This document shows, piece by piece, positions 43,601 to 51,681 of a DNA stretch of 64,000 nucleotides. Below the pieces are notes generated by a model that saw only the letters and a program-made list of their open reading frames with translations, had not been told where the DNA came from and searched no databases. This DNA comes from DATAWK01 sp036267255 (GTDB lineage Bacteria > Acidobacteriota > Terriglobia > Terriglobales > Acidobacteriaceae): assembly GCA_036267255.1 (NCBI GenBank), contig DATAWK010000027.1, positions 124,001-188,000 on the forward strand. Direction: 5' to 3'. The first letter of the stretch is position 1. The number at the start of each line of letters is the position of its first letter. Both the position numbers and the translations under genes were made by a program.

Positions 43601-44177
43601 CGCAACCAACCGGTTTGTAGCTGCTATCGTATGGCAGCTTCCAATCGGAAGAGGGTATCTAATTGGCCCACATATGAATCATGCGCTGGATGCCGTGGTT
43701 GGCGGCTGGAAGGTCACGACACTGACAACATACCAGACAGGTCAGCCTCTGCCCATATATGTCAGCAATGCCAGGCTGGCGGATGGCAATCAGCGCCCGA
43801 ATGTCGTTTGTGCCAGTGGCACTTCATTGACGACTGGCATCAGCATTCATTCGGCTGGGAAATACGGTTTGCCCTATCTCAACTCAAACTGCTTTGCAGA
43901 TCCCGGCGATCAGCAGGCAGGAAACGCGCCAAGATATTTTTCGAATCTGCGTACGGATGGCATCCACGAATCGGATGTCACGCTGGAAAAACTGTACGAC
44001 TTTGGCGAACGAATCGGGCAATTGGAGGTACATGCCGATTGCTTTAACTGCACGAATACCCCTCGCTTCGGGTTGCCAGACAATGGCTATGAAGATTCAA
44101 CCTTTGGCGTCATCTCGTCGAGCGCAGGCGGTGCCTTGCCGCGAAACATGCAGATCGGCGTGCGATACCAATTTTGA
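40653..44177 (+). CDS. Oar-like TonB-dependent receptor
   Basis: Outer-membrane protein of 1174 residues. The signal peptide (RSAIRAGIVLGTCLFPLVLL, cleavage near LCQS) is followed by a carboxypeptidase-regulatory domain (AQIRGTVTDSSGAVISGAKV). A plug-like domain comes next (DIRLDGNLTTAPEQGEGG, MKVQNNSFSAEYGNNGGTVI), then a long barrel with YIQDDWRATSKLTLNLGLRY and a C-terminal MQIGVRYQF ending in Phe. This is the TonB-dependent Oar subfamily abundant in Acidobacteria, thought to import large substrates such as oligosaccharides. ATG 40653 is preferred over 40608 because of GGAGAAGG upstream and a standard signal peptide. A hairpin terminator follows. Confidence 0.92.
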   Translation: MKLYRSAIRAGIVLGTCLFPLVLLCQSNNQAQIRGTVTDSSGAVISGAKVVITDVGTSISQTTTSNARGAYAFTALRASNYKMLIQAASFGDVEKLGIVLAINQQTTLNVQLKPASQQTSVRVEAVPVLLDSDDATLGTDVGSQYLTQVPLENRDPFGIAFLAAGVTETAGSGIQDSYPAGTNFVSNGQRNSTADIRLDGNLTTAPEQGEGGTTNIYYQATVEALQEMKVQNNSFSAEYGNNGGTVIDEVMKSGTNQFHGSAYWFGQRAALDARDFFNSGPKPGHTQNQDGFSFGGPIKKNKTFFFTDLESVIASNPVNIVATVPTAAEIGGDFSHAMTYDVNGNPVLNQIFDPKKINPATYTRPAYSMNKIPVGEIDPVGQAILKLYPKPNAPGDSVSGANNYRDVILSSSNQLQFDVKIDQHFTDKSSLSARYSNVFGSGSTPTVFGDDEFNDGLAYTTLVYNDGIIYSYTPTPNTLWTSTIGLDRVSQPSHTNYPSPTSVGFPSYLEQNSVVRMPSILLPSPWTSIYDQCCVDTQFAHTLVNYSSSFSWTKGQETFKFGGEQGIFYNNFFQPNYPNGYFSFAQDVTAQIPYDTDNGVQGNSFAGLLLGYGDSGGINVTQSVADKSLETAFYIQDDWRATSKLTLNLGLRYEWSTPYTERHNNSQFSDFDGDSGISIAGHSGTLKGTTIFATDQDRRLPVDRNNVAPRFGFAYLANNNLVIRGGAGIYYGLSVATNFQYPGTAFTSSPSAFFTKNGYLTQYATLENPFPGGIEQPQTRKYGKLAEWGLANGNNLGTQTAMNADIYQWNLGIQQAFPANIALGINYSANRSTHLPWGGYNSTSNRNFIASSIRKKYTSEQLAALVNNPFQGLFSGPNAIFNEPESRYGDAQLPLLNLLRPYPQFDGAFEGLPLLEAASWYNALQVVFQKRQGRYLNFEGNYTWSKNMDDSSTGFNAFVGTLDDGNPQELDNLKAEWSLSANDATNRFVAAIVWQLPIGRGYLIGPHMNHALDAVVGGWKVTTLTTYQTGQPLPIYVSNARLADGNQRPNVVCASGTSLTTGISIHSAGKYGLPYLNSNCFADPGDQQAGNAPRYFSNLRTDGIHESDVTLEKLYDFGERIGQLEVHADCFNCTNTPRFGLPDNGYEDSTFGVISSSAGGALPRNMQIGVRYQF

Positions 44178-44190
44178 CCGTCCCCTCCTG

Positions 44191-44212
44191 AGAGCGGCAG
44201 CGATGCCGCTCT
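44191..44212 (+). terminator. Hairpin after the receptor gene
   Basis: Perfect 9-bp stem AGAGCGGCA/TGCCGCTCT with loop GCGA, 14 nt after the stop codon, followed by ACTTTCGTTTGTCTT. The moderately T-rich tail suits an intrinsic terminator. Confidence 0.7.
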
Positions 44213-44296
44213 ACTTTCGTTTGTCTTATGAAGACTCGCAATTGCGGAGGCGGCCCATTTATGCGACGTTGCCGCAAACAAGAATGAGGATCCATC

Positions 44297-46213
44297 ATGC
44301 GGCGGGAGCCACTTTCGCGTAGAGTGTTGATTGTCCTGGTTGCCGTTGCGTGGCCTACGACTTTTGTTTCCGCACAAAATGCAACAACCAACCCAAGACA
44401 ATGGATGCATGAAGTACGCATCGGCGCGTACGGCCTCACTCAGCAAAATGCCGACGAAGTTGTTCGCCGGGCTCAGGAGAGCGATGTTTACGGCATCGAG
44501 GTGGACAACGACGTTCCCGGCCGCTACGAAAGTTTCCTGAATCCTGAGTCGAAGCTGCAGGCGATTCGACAGATTGCCGTGCGAGCCCATCAGGAGGGAA
44601 ATCGCGCCTTTGTCTATGTCGCGGGGTTTGAATGTATCACTGCAAACGCGAGCACCTCGCCGCACACGATGGCGAAAGATCATCCGGGATGGCTGCAGCG
44701 TAAACGCACCGACGAGCCGGCAATTTTTACTACGAAAGCCGCATTTTGGATCAAACCTGGAGATGAAGATGTCTGGGTAAGTCCCTATGCAACCGGATGG
44801 CGCAAGATTTACATGCAGCGCATCCGCCAGATTGCCGGCACCGGCATTGACGGCATATATGTCGACATACCGTATTGGATGACACACTTTACAGGATGGG
44901 AAGATAGCTGGGCCAGCTTTGACAGCTACACTGTGAAGGCTTTCCACGACCGCACCGGACTGGATGCGCGCAAAGATATCAAGCTGGGAGATTTCAGCGA
45001 TCCTGGGTTCAGAAAGTGGATCGATTTTCGCATCGAAACGATAACGGAATTTCTCGCGGACGTTCGCAAGAACGCAACTTCGGTAAATCCAAACATTGCA
45101 ATTATTCCGGAGATTTATCCGGGCATTGAGGAGCCTGCTGTCCGCGTTGGCGCCGACGTGTACCAAATTTATCCAGTGGTGGATGCGGTTGCTCACGAAT
45201 ATGAGTTTGGCGATTCGGAAGACCACACGGCGGCCAGCCGCAGCCAATACGACTGGTTCATGTATCAGATAGGTATGCGCACGTTTCGGGCCTTCGCGGA
45301 AGACAAGCCTACGTGGATACTGAACTATTCCTGGGATGGAAACCCAAAGGTGGACCCCAGAGATGCGATGAAGAACCTTGCCATGTCGGAGTTGATGGCT
45401 GGAGCCAACGTCTGGGATGCGCCGGGTCATAGCATGGCTGGATCCAACGATATGGCAACTCGGAAGCAGATATTCCAATGGATCGCTGGGAATCAAACCA
45501 TTTTCAGTTCACCGCGAAGTCCGGTCGGCAGCATCGGTGTTTATTTTTCGGACACGACGCGCAATTATTTCCCCAAAGAATTCGTCGATTCGTATCGGGG
45601 GGTCTTGCTGCTTCTACTGCGCAAGCATATCCAGTTCCAGATTGTTACACCGCGAACGCTGGCAGCGTTTCATGGAAGCACACTCGTCCTGCCAGATGTG
45701 CGCGTGCTGAGCAAAGAAGAGGTACAGTTGCTTCGCCAATTTACTGCTTCCAAAGGAAAACTGATCCTGACCGGCGAGAGCGATGGACGTCTTACCGCGC
45801 TTGCCCATGTTGTTCGCTTCCCAAGTTGTCCGGGGAAAGCATATCTGGCGCTTGCCAATGCCAATTTTCCCAATGCCTCTCCCGATACGCAAGCAACATT
45901 TCTCCACGCGCTCGGAAGCCAAGATAATTTTCAGGTTCAGGCATCGGATGCAATGGTGGTTCATATTGCAGATGTAGATCATCAAACACACTGGTTTTTC
46001 GCGAATTTCAAGGGACTGAAAGCCGGAGCTGCGACCACACCGGAAGCAGAACACAATGTGCGCCTTCTTGCGCCTTCGAGGGTGGGGCAAACGCTGCATA
46101 TATTGCCATTCCTGGGCACAACAACCATCGTCCATGGTGTCGTGTCAGGAGATCAGGTGGAATTCACGATCCCAGAAATCGATCGGGGAGCAGTCGCCTG
46201 GACAGACCGGTAG
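44297..46213 (+). CDS. Secreted TIM-barrel protein, putative glycoside hydrolase
   Basis: Protein of 638 residues with a signal peptide (LIVLVAVAWPTTFVSAQ). The first ~380 residues read as a TIM barrel (YGIEVDNDVPGRYESF, AFVYVAGFE, GIDGIYVDIPYWM, IAIIPEIYPGI), with candidate catalytic acids in VDIPYW and PEIYPG. The C-terminal part resembles the beta-galactosidase trimerisation/glutamine-amidotransferase-like fold (LVLPDVRVLSKEEVQLLRQF, KGKLILTGESDG) plus a beta domain. The arrangement recalls GH42- or fucosidase-like enzymes, but I cannot assign a family. GAGG lies 7 nt before ATG 44297. It follows a receptor gene and likely processes the same glycan. Confidence 0.68.
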   Translation: MRREPLSRRVLIVLVAVAWPTTFVSAQNATTNPRQWMHEVRIGAYGLTQQNADEVVRRAQESDVYGIEVDNDVPGRYESFLNPESKLQAIRQIAVRAHQEGNRAFVYVAGFECITANASTSPHTMAKDHPGWLQRKRTDEPAIFTTKAAFWIKPGDEDVWVSPYATGWRKIYMQRIRQIAGTGIDGIYVDIPYWMTHFTGWEDSWASFDSYTVKAFHDRTGLDARKDIKLGDFSDPGFRKWIDFRIETITEFLADVRKNATSVNPNIAIIPEIYPGIEEPAVRVGADVYQIYPVVDAVAHEYEFGDSEDHTAASRSQYDWFMYQIGMRTFRAFAEDKPTWILNYSWDGNPKVDPRDAMKNLAMSELMAGANVWDAPGHSMAGSNDMATRKQIFQWIAGNQTIFSSPRSPVGSIGVYFSDTTRNYFPKEFVDSYRGVLLLLLRKHIQFQIVTPRTLAAFHGSTLVLPDVRVLSKEEVQLLRQFTASKGKLILTGESDGRLTALAHVVRFPSCPGKAYLALANANFPNASPDTQATFLHALGSQDNFQVQASDAMVVHIADVDHQTHWFFANFKGLKAGAATTPEAEHNVRLLAPSRVGQTLHILPFLGTTTIVHGVVSGDQVEFTIPEIDRGAVAWTDR

Positions 46214-46341
46214 CTGCGAGTCTGTCAGTACACATAAGTCCGTCGATGCATAGAAGATCCGCTCGGGCAAAGATGTAAGCTACCAATATAGGTAGCGTCA
46301 AAATTGTGATGCGCGTGTCGATCTGTGCCCAGGAGAGAACC

Positions 46342-46605
46342 ATGCCGGTTTGTACGCATATGGATCAAATCAAAAAAGTTACAGCACACAGTCACGGCTG
46401 CGAAGAGTGTCTGAAGATGGGCGATCGCTGGGTCCATTTGCGCCTGTGTCTGGTCTGCGGTCATGTTGGCTGCTGTGATTCCTCGAAGAATCGACACGCT
46501 ACTAAGCACTTTCATGCGACTGGGCATGCGATTATGCGATCTTTTGAACCCGGAGAAACCTGGGGATGGTGCTATATCGACCAGCTACAGTTGGATTTCT
46601 CTTAA
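46342..46605 (+). CDS. UBP-type zinc finger protein
   Basis: Protein of 87 residues consisting of one ZnF-UBP domain. Potential ligands occur in order: C4, H6, C20 and C23 (CEEC), C36 and C39 (CLVCGHVGC), C44, H52, H56, H58, H62. AGGAG precedes ATG 46342 by about 6 nt. In eukaryotes this finger binds the C-terminus of ubiquitin. Bacterial stand-alone copies exist in several phyla and their partner is unknown. No ubiquitin-like gene is nearby. Confidence 0.88.
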   Translation: MPVCTHMDQIKKVTAHSHGCEECLKMGDRWVHLRLCLVCGHVGCCDSSKNRHATKHFHATGHAIMRSFEPGETWGWCYIDQLQLDFS

Positions 46606-46945
46606 GAAGGCCCTCGCCGTAGATTCGATGCCGGGGAAGGTTTCGTTGTATCGACTGCAGGTTCCTGTCAGCCAGTTTGCAGGCAGGAAATCGGTTACTT
46701 GCTATCCCGCCCGCCAACCTTCTAGTAAAACGATTGTCTTCAAAGATAAATCGATATTTGTTTACTTGACAATTGCAACTTGTGGGTGATTTAATCCTCG
46801 TCGGTCAGCAGATGTCTTTCCTTGTCGTTTGGAAGACAATCGGTTGTCTATACCAAGGCAAAGCAGAAATGCCATTGCCGATCCTGTCCGGGTGCATTTT
46901 CAGGCCTGGGCGCGCAGTACATTGTTTGTTTTAGGAGGCAGTTTT
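46606..46945 (+). promoter_or_regulatory. Upstream region of the second receptor: promoter and LacI-type operator
   Basis: Gene-free. The promoter is TTGACA (46766-46771), an 18-nt spacer and TTTAAT (46790-46795). A perfect-armed palindrome AGACAA-TCGG-TTGTCT lies at 46834-46849, downstream of the promoter, where a bound repressor would block elongation. A half-site CGATTGTCTT lies near 46733. AGGAGG at 46933-46938 serves ATG 46946. The same palindrome type and the same -35/-10 pair occur before the GH30 gene. Confidence 0.65.
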
Positions 46946-49900
46946 ATGGGCAAAATAATGCGATTTACCGTCGTGTTAGCTATTTCAATATGTGCAAGCG
47001 CGGCGCTTGCGCAAAACACAAATTCCGGCGATATCCGCGGCACGGTGACCGATAAGAGCGGGGCCGTAATTCCGGGAGTGACGGTCTCCGTTCTGGACGT
47101 CGATAAGGGTGTTACCCATACATATACAACGGACGGCGCAGGCTTATTCGATACTGGCTCAATCGTTCCGGATCATTACATCCTGACATTTACCAAAGAA
47201 GGCTTTACTACCTATGAGCGCGGCCCCATCACCCTCTATGTAGGAACCACGATGGTTAACGGCCAGCTGTCTGTTGGAGCCACGACGCAACGGGTCGTCG
47301 TGAGTACCGATGTGCCGTTGCTGCAGACCGAGACTGGCGCGCAAGAGGCGACGCTGAACTCAAAAACCATGGCGCAGCTGCCGCAGACAGGTGCGGACTG
47401 GCAGAACTTCATCATGCTGCTACCGGGTGCTGCGGGCACTCCGGAGAACGACAGCATGTCCATGCAGCCAGGCGCGGGCCAAACGTCGATCAATGGCAAC
47501 CTCCCCTATGCTAGCGTGCTGGCCGATGGCGCAACGACAACGCTGCCGATGAGCCAGAACTCCGACGTTACGATCTTTGAGACCACGTCTGAAGTGAAGG
47601 TCAGCACCTCCGCCTTTTCAGCGCAGTACGGCGTTGGCAACATCATTTACAACCAGATCACCAAAGGCGGCGGTGGGAAGTTTCATGGCGCAGGTTACGA
47701 GTATTTCCAGAACAATGTGCTGAATGCATCGCCTTACGCCTTCGGCACAAATACCCCGGTCCCGGTTTTGCACTATAACAACTTCGGCGTCGCCGTGGGC
47801 GGCCCGATCCTACCGCACAGGCTATTCTTCTATTTCGATTACGATAAGACCATCGATAACGGTGGAGCATCCATTAGTTTCAATACAGTGCCTACTCCGG
47901 CTGTTAAGAATGGGATGTTTACCGCCGCAGGATCGCCCACCCTTTACGATCCAACTACGCAAACATTTCAAATGACGGGCACTCATACTTATACGGGATC
48001 GCAATATCCGGGTGGAGCACTGCAGGTAACCTGTCCCTGCGTCATCCGGCAATCGTTCGATTCGGAGTACCACAATGGCAACGTACTCCCCCCCGGTATG
48101 ATTAATCCGGTAGCCAAGAACATTCAGGCCTATTTCCCGGCGCCGAATCTTGCCGGGCAGCCAAGTTCTGGAATCGCATTGAACAATTACACTTCCAATA
48201 CTCCCGGGAAGACCCCGTTTACCAAGTTTTTTGGCCGTTTGGATTTTGATGTTACCTCTCACAACCGGCTCACAGTTTCCGAGACGGAAAGCGATAACCC
48301 TGTTACCGATGTGGGCATCGGTATCTGTCCGATCAATTGCGAGAGCCAGGATGTGAGCCGCGACAATGCCCAGGTCTCCGATGTTTGGACTATCAGTCCG
48401 GAGGTGATCAACGAAGCGCGTCTTGGGTTTACCGACCAGTTGAACTTCTTTGTTCCAGATACGCTCGATCAGGGCTATGCGGCGAAGCTGGGATTTGCCA
48501 TGGCGAAAGCCGACAACTTTCCAGACGTACAGATCGGGAACGGATCCTACTACGAGCTTGGCAATAATGGCAGCACGCCAAACGCGGTCTATAAGGAGTT
48601 TGTCTTCGATCCCTCTGACGTGGTGACAATGATCCGCGGCCGGCACGTCCTTCACTTCGGTGGCGAGTTCCTGATCAACCGGGCCGACTCCACGGCATGG
48701 GGGAACATCGTCGCTGGAACCGTGGCTTATTCCGGTTCGTATACCTCAGCCGGCGGTGCGGCTACCACCGCGTATGACGGCACGGCCTATGCGGACTTCC
48801 TGCTTGGGCAGACGCAAAATTGGAACGCAAAGGTGGCTCCAGAATATGGAGCGAGATGGAAGAGCCCGCAGTTGTTTGTTCAGGACGACTATAAAATGCG
48901 TCCCAACCTGACCGTCAACCTGGGCCTGCGCTGGCAGGGTATGACCGGTTGGTCGGAAGTGAAGGGCAATATCACGGCGTTCGATCCCACGGTGGTTAAC
49001 CCTGCCAACAACTCGCTTGGCGCCATGTGGTATGCGTTCAGCCATGCCAATGGCCGTACTACGCTTCAGGCACCTAAGTACAACACCTTTCTGCCTCGTG
49101 TTGGGTTCAGTTATCAACCCAGCCCGAACATGGTTCTTCGCGGCGGCTTCGGTATGTATGGGTCAGTCTGGAGTGAGGACACCTATGGCGGCGGAATAGG
49201 AAATGCCTTTGGCAGCAGCGGCACCGTCAATGATTCCACCAACGGCTTTTGCCCGGTTGTGCAACTGGATACGGATGGTTCGACACCCGACACCAGGGAT
49301 CCGGGATGCGGCGTTGGTAACAATAACCCGAGCAGTATCAACTCCAAATATCTCACTTCTCCAACGACTCCGGATGCGCAGAATGGTGCAAACTCAAGCG
49401 TGACCTATAACCAGTACCACACGCCTGTGCCCCTGAATTATCAGTGGACGCTGGCCGTACAACGTGAGATTGGGACGAACTATGTGGGTGAAATCGCCTA
49501 TATCGGCAATCACGGCACGAATCTGAACTTCCCGGTAGACATTGACCAGGTTCCCGAAGATAAGCTCGGGCCGAACGATCTGGCCGATAAGCCGTATCCG
49601 CTGTTTGGCTCGATCACGGGAAGTCCTAACAATGCCGTCTCCAACTACAACGCGTTGCAGGCGCAGATCACAAAGCGCATGGCAACCGGGCTGGAGTTTA
49701 ACGCCAACTACACCTGGTCCCACTTCATGAATGACCTGGATTCTTCTGGATGGGGCAGCCGTGAAGGCTACCAGAACTACCAGAATGCGTTCGATACGAA
49801 TGCCAATTACAGCCGTTCCAACTTTGATCTCCGAGAGATGTTCAAGGCACAGGCTGTCTATATGTTGCCCATTGGCGAAGGGCGACAATTCCTGAATAAC

Positions 49901-50383
49901 AACAGGCTGCTGGATACAGTGATCGGCGGCTGGCAGACTTCAGGCACGGTGGTGCTCCAAACCGGCGCTCCAATCGGTATCACTACTGGAGGCAACAATT
50001 CCTCCAACAACCAGTCGGGCTCCTATACGCAGTTTGCGAACCAGGTTGGGAACGTAAGTCTGCCGGGTAGTACGAAATCCCGCCTGAATGAATGGTACAA
50101 CCTGAATGCCTTAGTGGTTCCGGCTCCATTCACTTATGGCAACTTCCGTAGAAACGTCGTATCCGGTCCTGGTCTGAATGTAGTCAACTTCTCATTGGGA
50201 AAAAACTTTCACGTATGGGAAAGCGTGGCCTTCCAGATTCGTGCCGATGCAACCAACGTGTTCAACCATGCGAGCTTCGGTCAACCTGGCAATAATGCCA
50301 TCGGTAATGGGCAGTCGGCTCAAATCACTGGTACGACTGTTGGTGGCCGCACCATGCAGCTTTATGGTCGGATATCGTTCTAA
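46946..50383 (+). CDS. Oar-like TonB-dependent receptor
   Basis: Outer-membrane protein of 1145 residues. The signal peptide is RFTVVLAISICASAALAQ. The carboxypeptidase-regulatory domain reads GDIRGTVTDKSGAVIPGVTV and the plug region MSQNSDVTIFETTSEVKVST. Barrel elements include FVQDDYKMRPNLTVNLGLRW and the C-terminal TMQLYGRISF with terminal Phe. It starts at ATG 46946, set by AGGAGG; an in-frame ATG at 46829 would include the operator region. A strong terminator follows. Co-location with LacI, MFS and GH30 genes and the shared LacI-type operator suggest import of a glycan degraded by those enzymes. Confidence 0.92.
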   Translation: MGKIMRFTVVLAISICASAALAQNTNSGDIRGTVTDKSGAVIPGVTVSVLDVDKGVTHTYTTDGAGLFDTGSIVPDHYILTFTKEGFTTYERGPITLYVGTTMVNGQLSVGATTQRVVVSTDVPLLQTETGAQEATLNSKTMAQLPQTGADWQNFIMLLPGAAGTPENDSMSMQPGAGQTSINGNLPYASVLADGATTTLPMSQNSDVTIFETTSEVKVSTSAFSAQYGVGNIIYNQITKGGGGKFHGAGYEYFQNNVLNASPYAFGTNTPVPVLHYNNFGVAVGGPILPHRLFFYFDYDKTIDNGGASISFNTVPTPAVKNGMFTAAGSPTLYDPTTQTFQMTGTHTYTGSQYPGGALQVTCPCVIRQSFDSEYHNGNVLPPGMINPVAKNIQAYFPAPNLAGQPSSGIALNNYTSNTPGKTPFTKFFGRLDFDVTSHNRLTVSETESDNPVTDVGIGICPINCESQDVSRDNAQVSDVWTISPEVINEARLGFTDQLNFFVPDTLDQGYAAKLGFAMAKADNFPDVQIGNGSYYELGNNGSTPNAVYKEFVFDPSDVVTMIRGRHVLHFGGEFLINRADSTAWGNIVAGTVAYSGSYTSAGGAATTAYDGTAYADFLLGQTQNWNAKVAPEYGARWKSPQLFVQDDYKMRPNLTVNLGLRWQGMTGWSEVKGNITAFDPTVVNPANNSLGAMWYAFSHANGRTTLQAPKYNTFLPRVGFSYQPSPNMVLRGGFGMYGSVWSEDTYGGGIGNAFGSSGTVNDSTNGFCPVVQLDTDGSTPDTRDPGCGVGNNNPSSINSKYLTSPTTPDAQNGANSSVTYNQYHTPVPLNYQWTLAVQREIGTNYVGEIAYIGNHGTNLNFPVDIDQVPEDKLGPNDLADKPYPLFGSITGSPNNAVSNYNALQAQITKRMATGLEFNANYTWSHFMNDLDSSGWGSREGYQNYQNAFDTNANYSRSNFDLREMFKAQAVYMLPIGEGRQFLNNNRLLDTVIGGWQTSGTVVLQTGAPIGITTGGNNSSNNQSGSYTQFANQVGNVSLPGSTKSRLNEWYNLNALVVPAPFTYGNFRRNVVSGPGLNVVNFSLGKNFHVWESVAFQIRADATNVFNHASFGQPGNNAIGNGQSAQITGTTVGGRTMQLYGRISF

Positions 50384-50403
50384 TCTAAAGCCACACTCAA
50401 CCG

Positions 50404-50431
50404 AAAAGGACGGCGAAATCGCCGTCCTTTT
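50404..50431. terminator. Strong intrinsic terminator after the second receptor
   Basis: Perfect 13-bp arms AAAAGGACGGCGA and TCGCCGTCCTTTT with the loop AA plus flanking pairs, 20 nt after the stop codon. The A-run and T-run flank the GC stem on both sides, so it can act in both directions. Confidence 0.88.
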
Positions 50432-50478
50432 CGCATTCAGCGCCGAAACAAAGTTTATCCCGGTATCATTTGATAGTT

Positions 50479-51681
50479 ATGCGTGCAAAGGAATCTCTCT
50501 TCATTCTCTTAATGCTGCTGGTTTGTGTACCGTCTTTTTCTCAAGCCTCTCAAGCAGTATCCAGTCGCCAGGAACAGCTGAATTTGCATACCCGTCTGGC
50601 GCAACAATACCTGAGAGAGAAGCGGCCGGACCTGGCAATACCGGAGTTACGGGAGGTTGTTGCTCTCGACCCCAACAATGTAGATGCGCGCGGCAACCTG
50701 GGGGTCCTGCTTTTCTTTCGCGGAGACTATGCTAATGCTGCTTTGCAGCTTCGTGCGGCGCTAAAATTGCAACCCGATTTATGGAAAATTCAGGGTTTGC
50801 TGGGCCTGTCTGAAAGGCGGATTGGCGAAAGTAGCGAGGGCCGTGAAGATCTTGAAGCTGCGTTTCCGTACATGCAGGACGAAAAATTCAAGATTGAAGT
50901 CGGAAATAATCTGATCGACAGCTACACTTCTACCGGAGACTTGGACAAGGCAGCGACAACGGTTTCCGCCATGCTGAAACTACAGCCTACGGACGTGAAT
51001 CTGCTCTATACTGCCTATCGTCTTTACTCCGATTTGGCAGACCAATCGATGTTGACCATGGCGCTGACCTCGCCAAATTCGGCTCAGATGCATCAGGTGA
51101 TGGCGCATGAACTGGCCCGGCACGGAGATACCGATGCGGCGATTGCGAATTACAGGCAAGCGATCAAGCTCGATCCAAAATTACCCGGACTTCATTTTGA
51201 GTTAGCAGAAATACTTAACAATTCTGAAGACCCAAGCCTGAAGGCCCAGGCAGAAGCGGAATATCGGGCTGCCCTAGCGATCAATCCGATGGATGAAAAG
51301 TCAGAACTCGCACTAGGAAACATTGCCGCGAAACGCGGTGACCTGAAGGAAGCCTACGATGACGACTTGCATGCGCTGAAGCTTCAGCCAAATGACGCCG
51401 AGGCCCACACGGATCTTGCCAAAGTGCTTATGTCGATGAACCAGCCGCAGAAGGCGCAAAAGCTCCTCGAGCAGGCGCTTCAGATTGATCCTACGGATTA
51501 TGTCGCTCACTATCGTCTGAGTACGCTCTACGCGCGGGCGGGGCGACCTGCAGACGCGAAGCACGAACTGGAGGAATACAAGAAGTACAAGGATCTGAAA
51601 GACCAGCTTAGCAATATCTTTCATCAGATGCGGGTCGAATCAGGCAAGAATACACGCGATGACTCCGATGCAGAGAAGTAA
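50479..51681 (+). CDS. Secreted tetratricopeptide-repeat protein
   Basis: Protein of 400 residues with a signal peptide (LFILLMLLVCVPSFSQA). It is followed by about nine TPR units, for example RPDLAIPELREVVALDPNNV, GDTDAAIANYRQAIKLDPKL and PQKAQKLLEQALQIDPTDYV. It probably serves as a protein-protein scaffold in the periplasm. ATG 50479 is used instead of an in-frame TTG at 50470. The CRTAC1 gene starts 23 nt before this gene ends, so the two are translationally coupled; TPR plus ASPIC/UnbV pairs are common in Acidobacteria. Confidence 0.88.
   Translation: MRAKESLFILLMLLVCVPSFSQASQAVSSRQEQLNLHTRLAQQYLREKRPDLAIPELREVVALDPNNVDARGNLGVLLFFRGDYANAALQLRAALKLQPDLWKIQGLLGLSERRIGESSEGREDLEAAFPYMQDEKFKIEVGNNLIDSYTSTGDLDKAATTVSAMLKLQPTDVNLLYTAYRLYSDLADQSMLTMALTSPNSAQMHQVMAHELARHGDTDAAIANYRQAIKLDPKLPGLHFELAEILNNSEDPSLKAQAEAEYRAALAINPMDEKSELALGNIAAKRGDLKEAYDDDLHALKLQPNDAEAHTDLAKVLMSMNQPQKAQKLLEQALQIDPTDYVAHYRLSTLYARAGRPADAKHELEEYKKYKDLKDQLSNIFHQMRVESGKNTRDDSDAEK

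Noticed and set aside
44087..45496. A 469-codon open frame antisense to the TIM-barrel gene
   Set aside because: It crosses the end of the receptor gene and the hairpin at 44191-44212, and has no domain or signal peptide.
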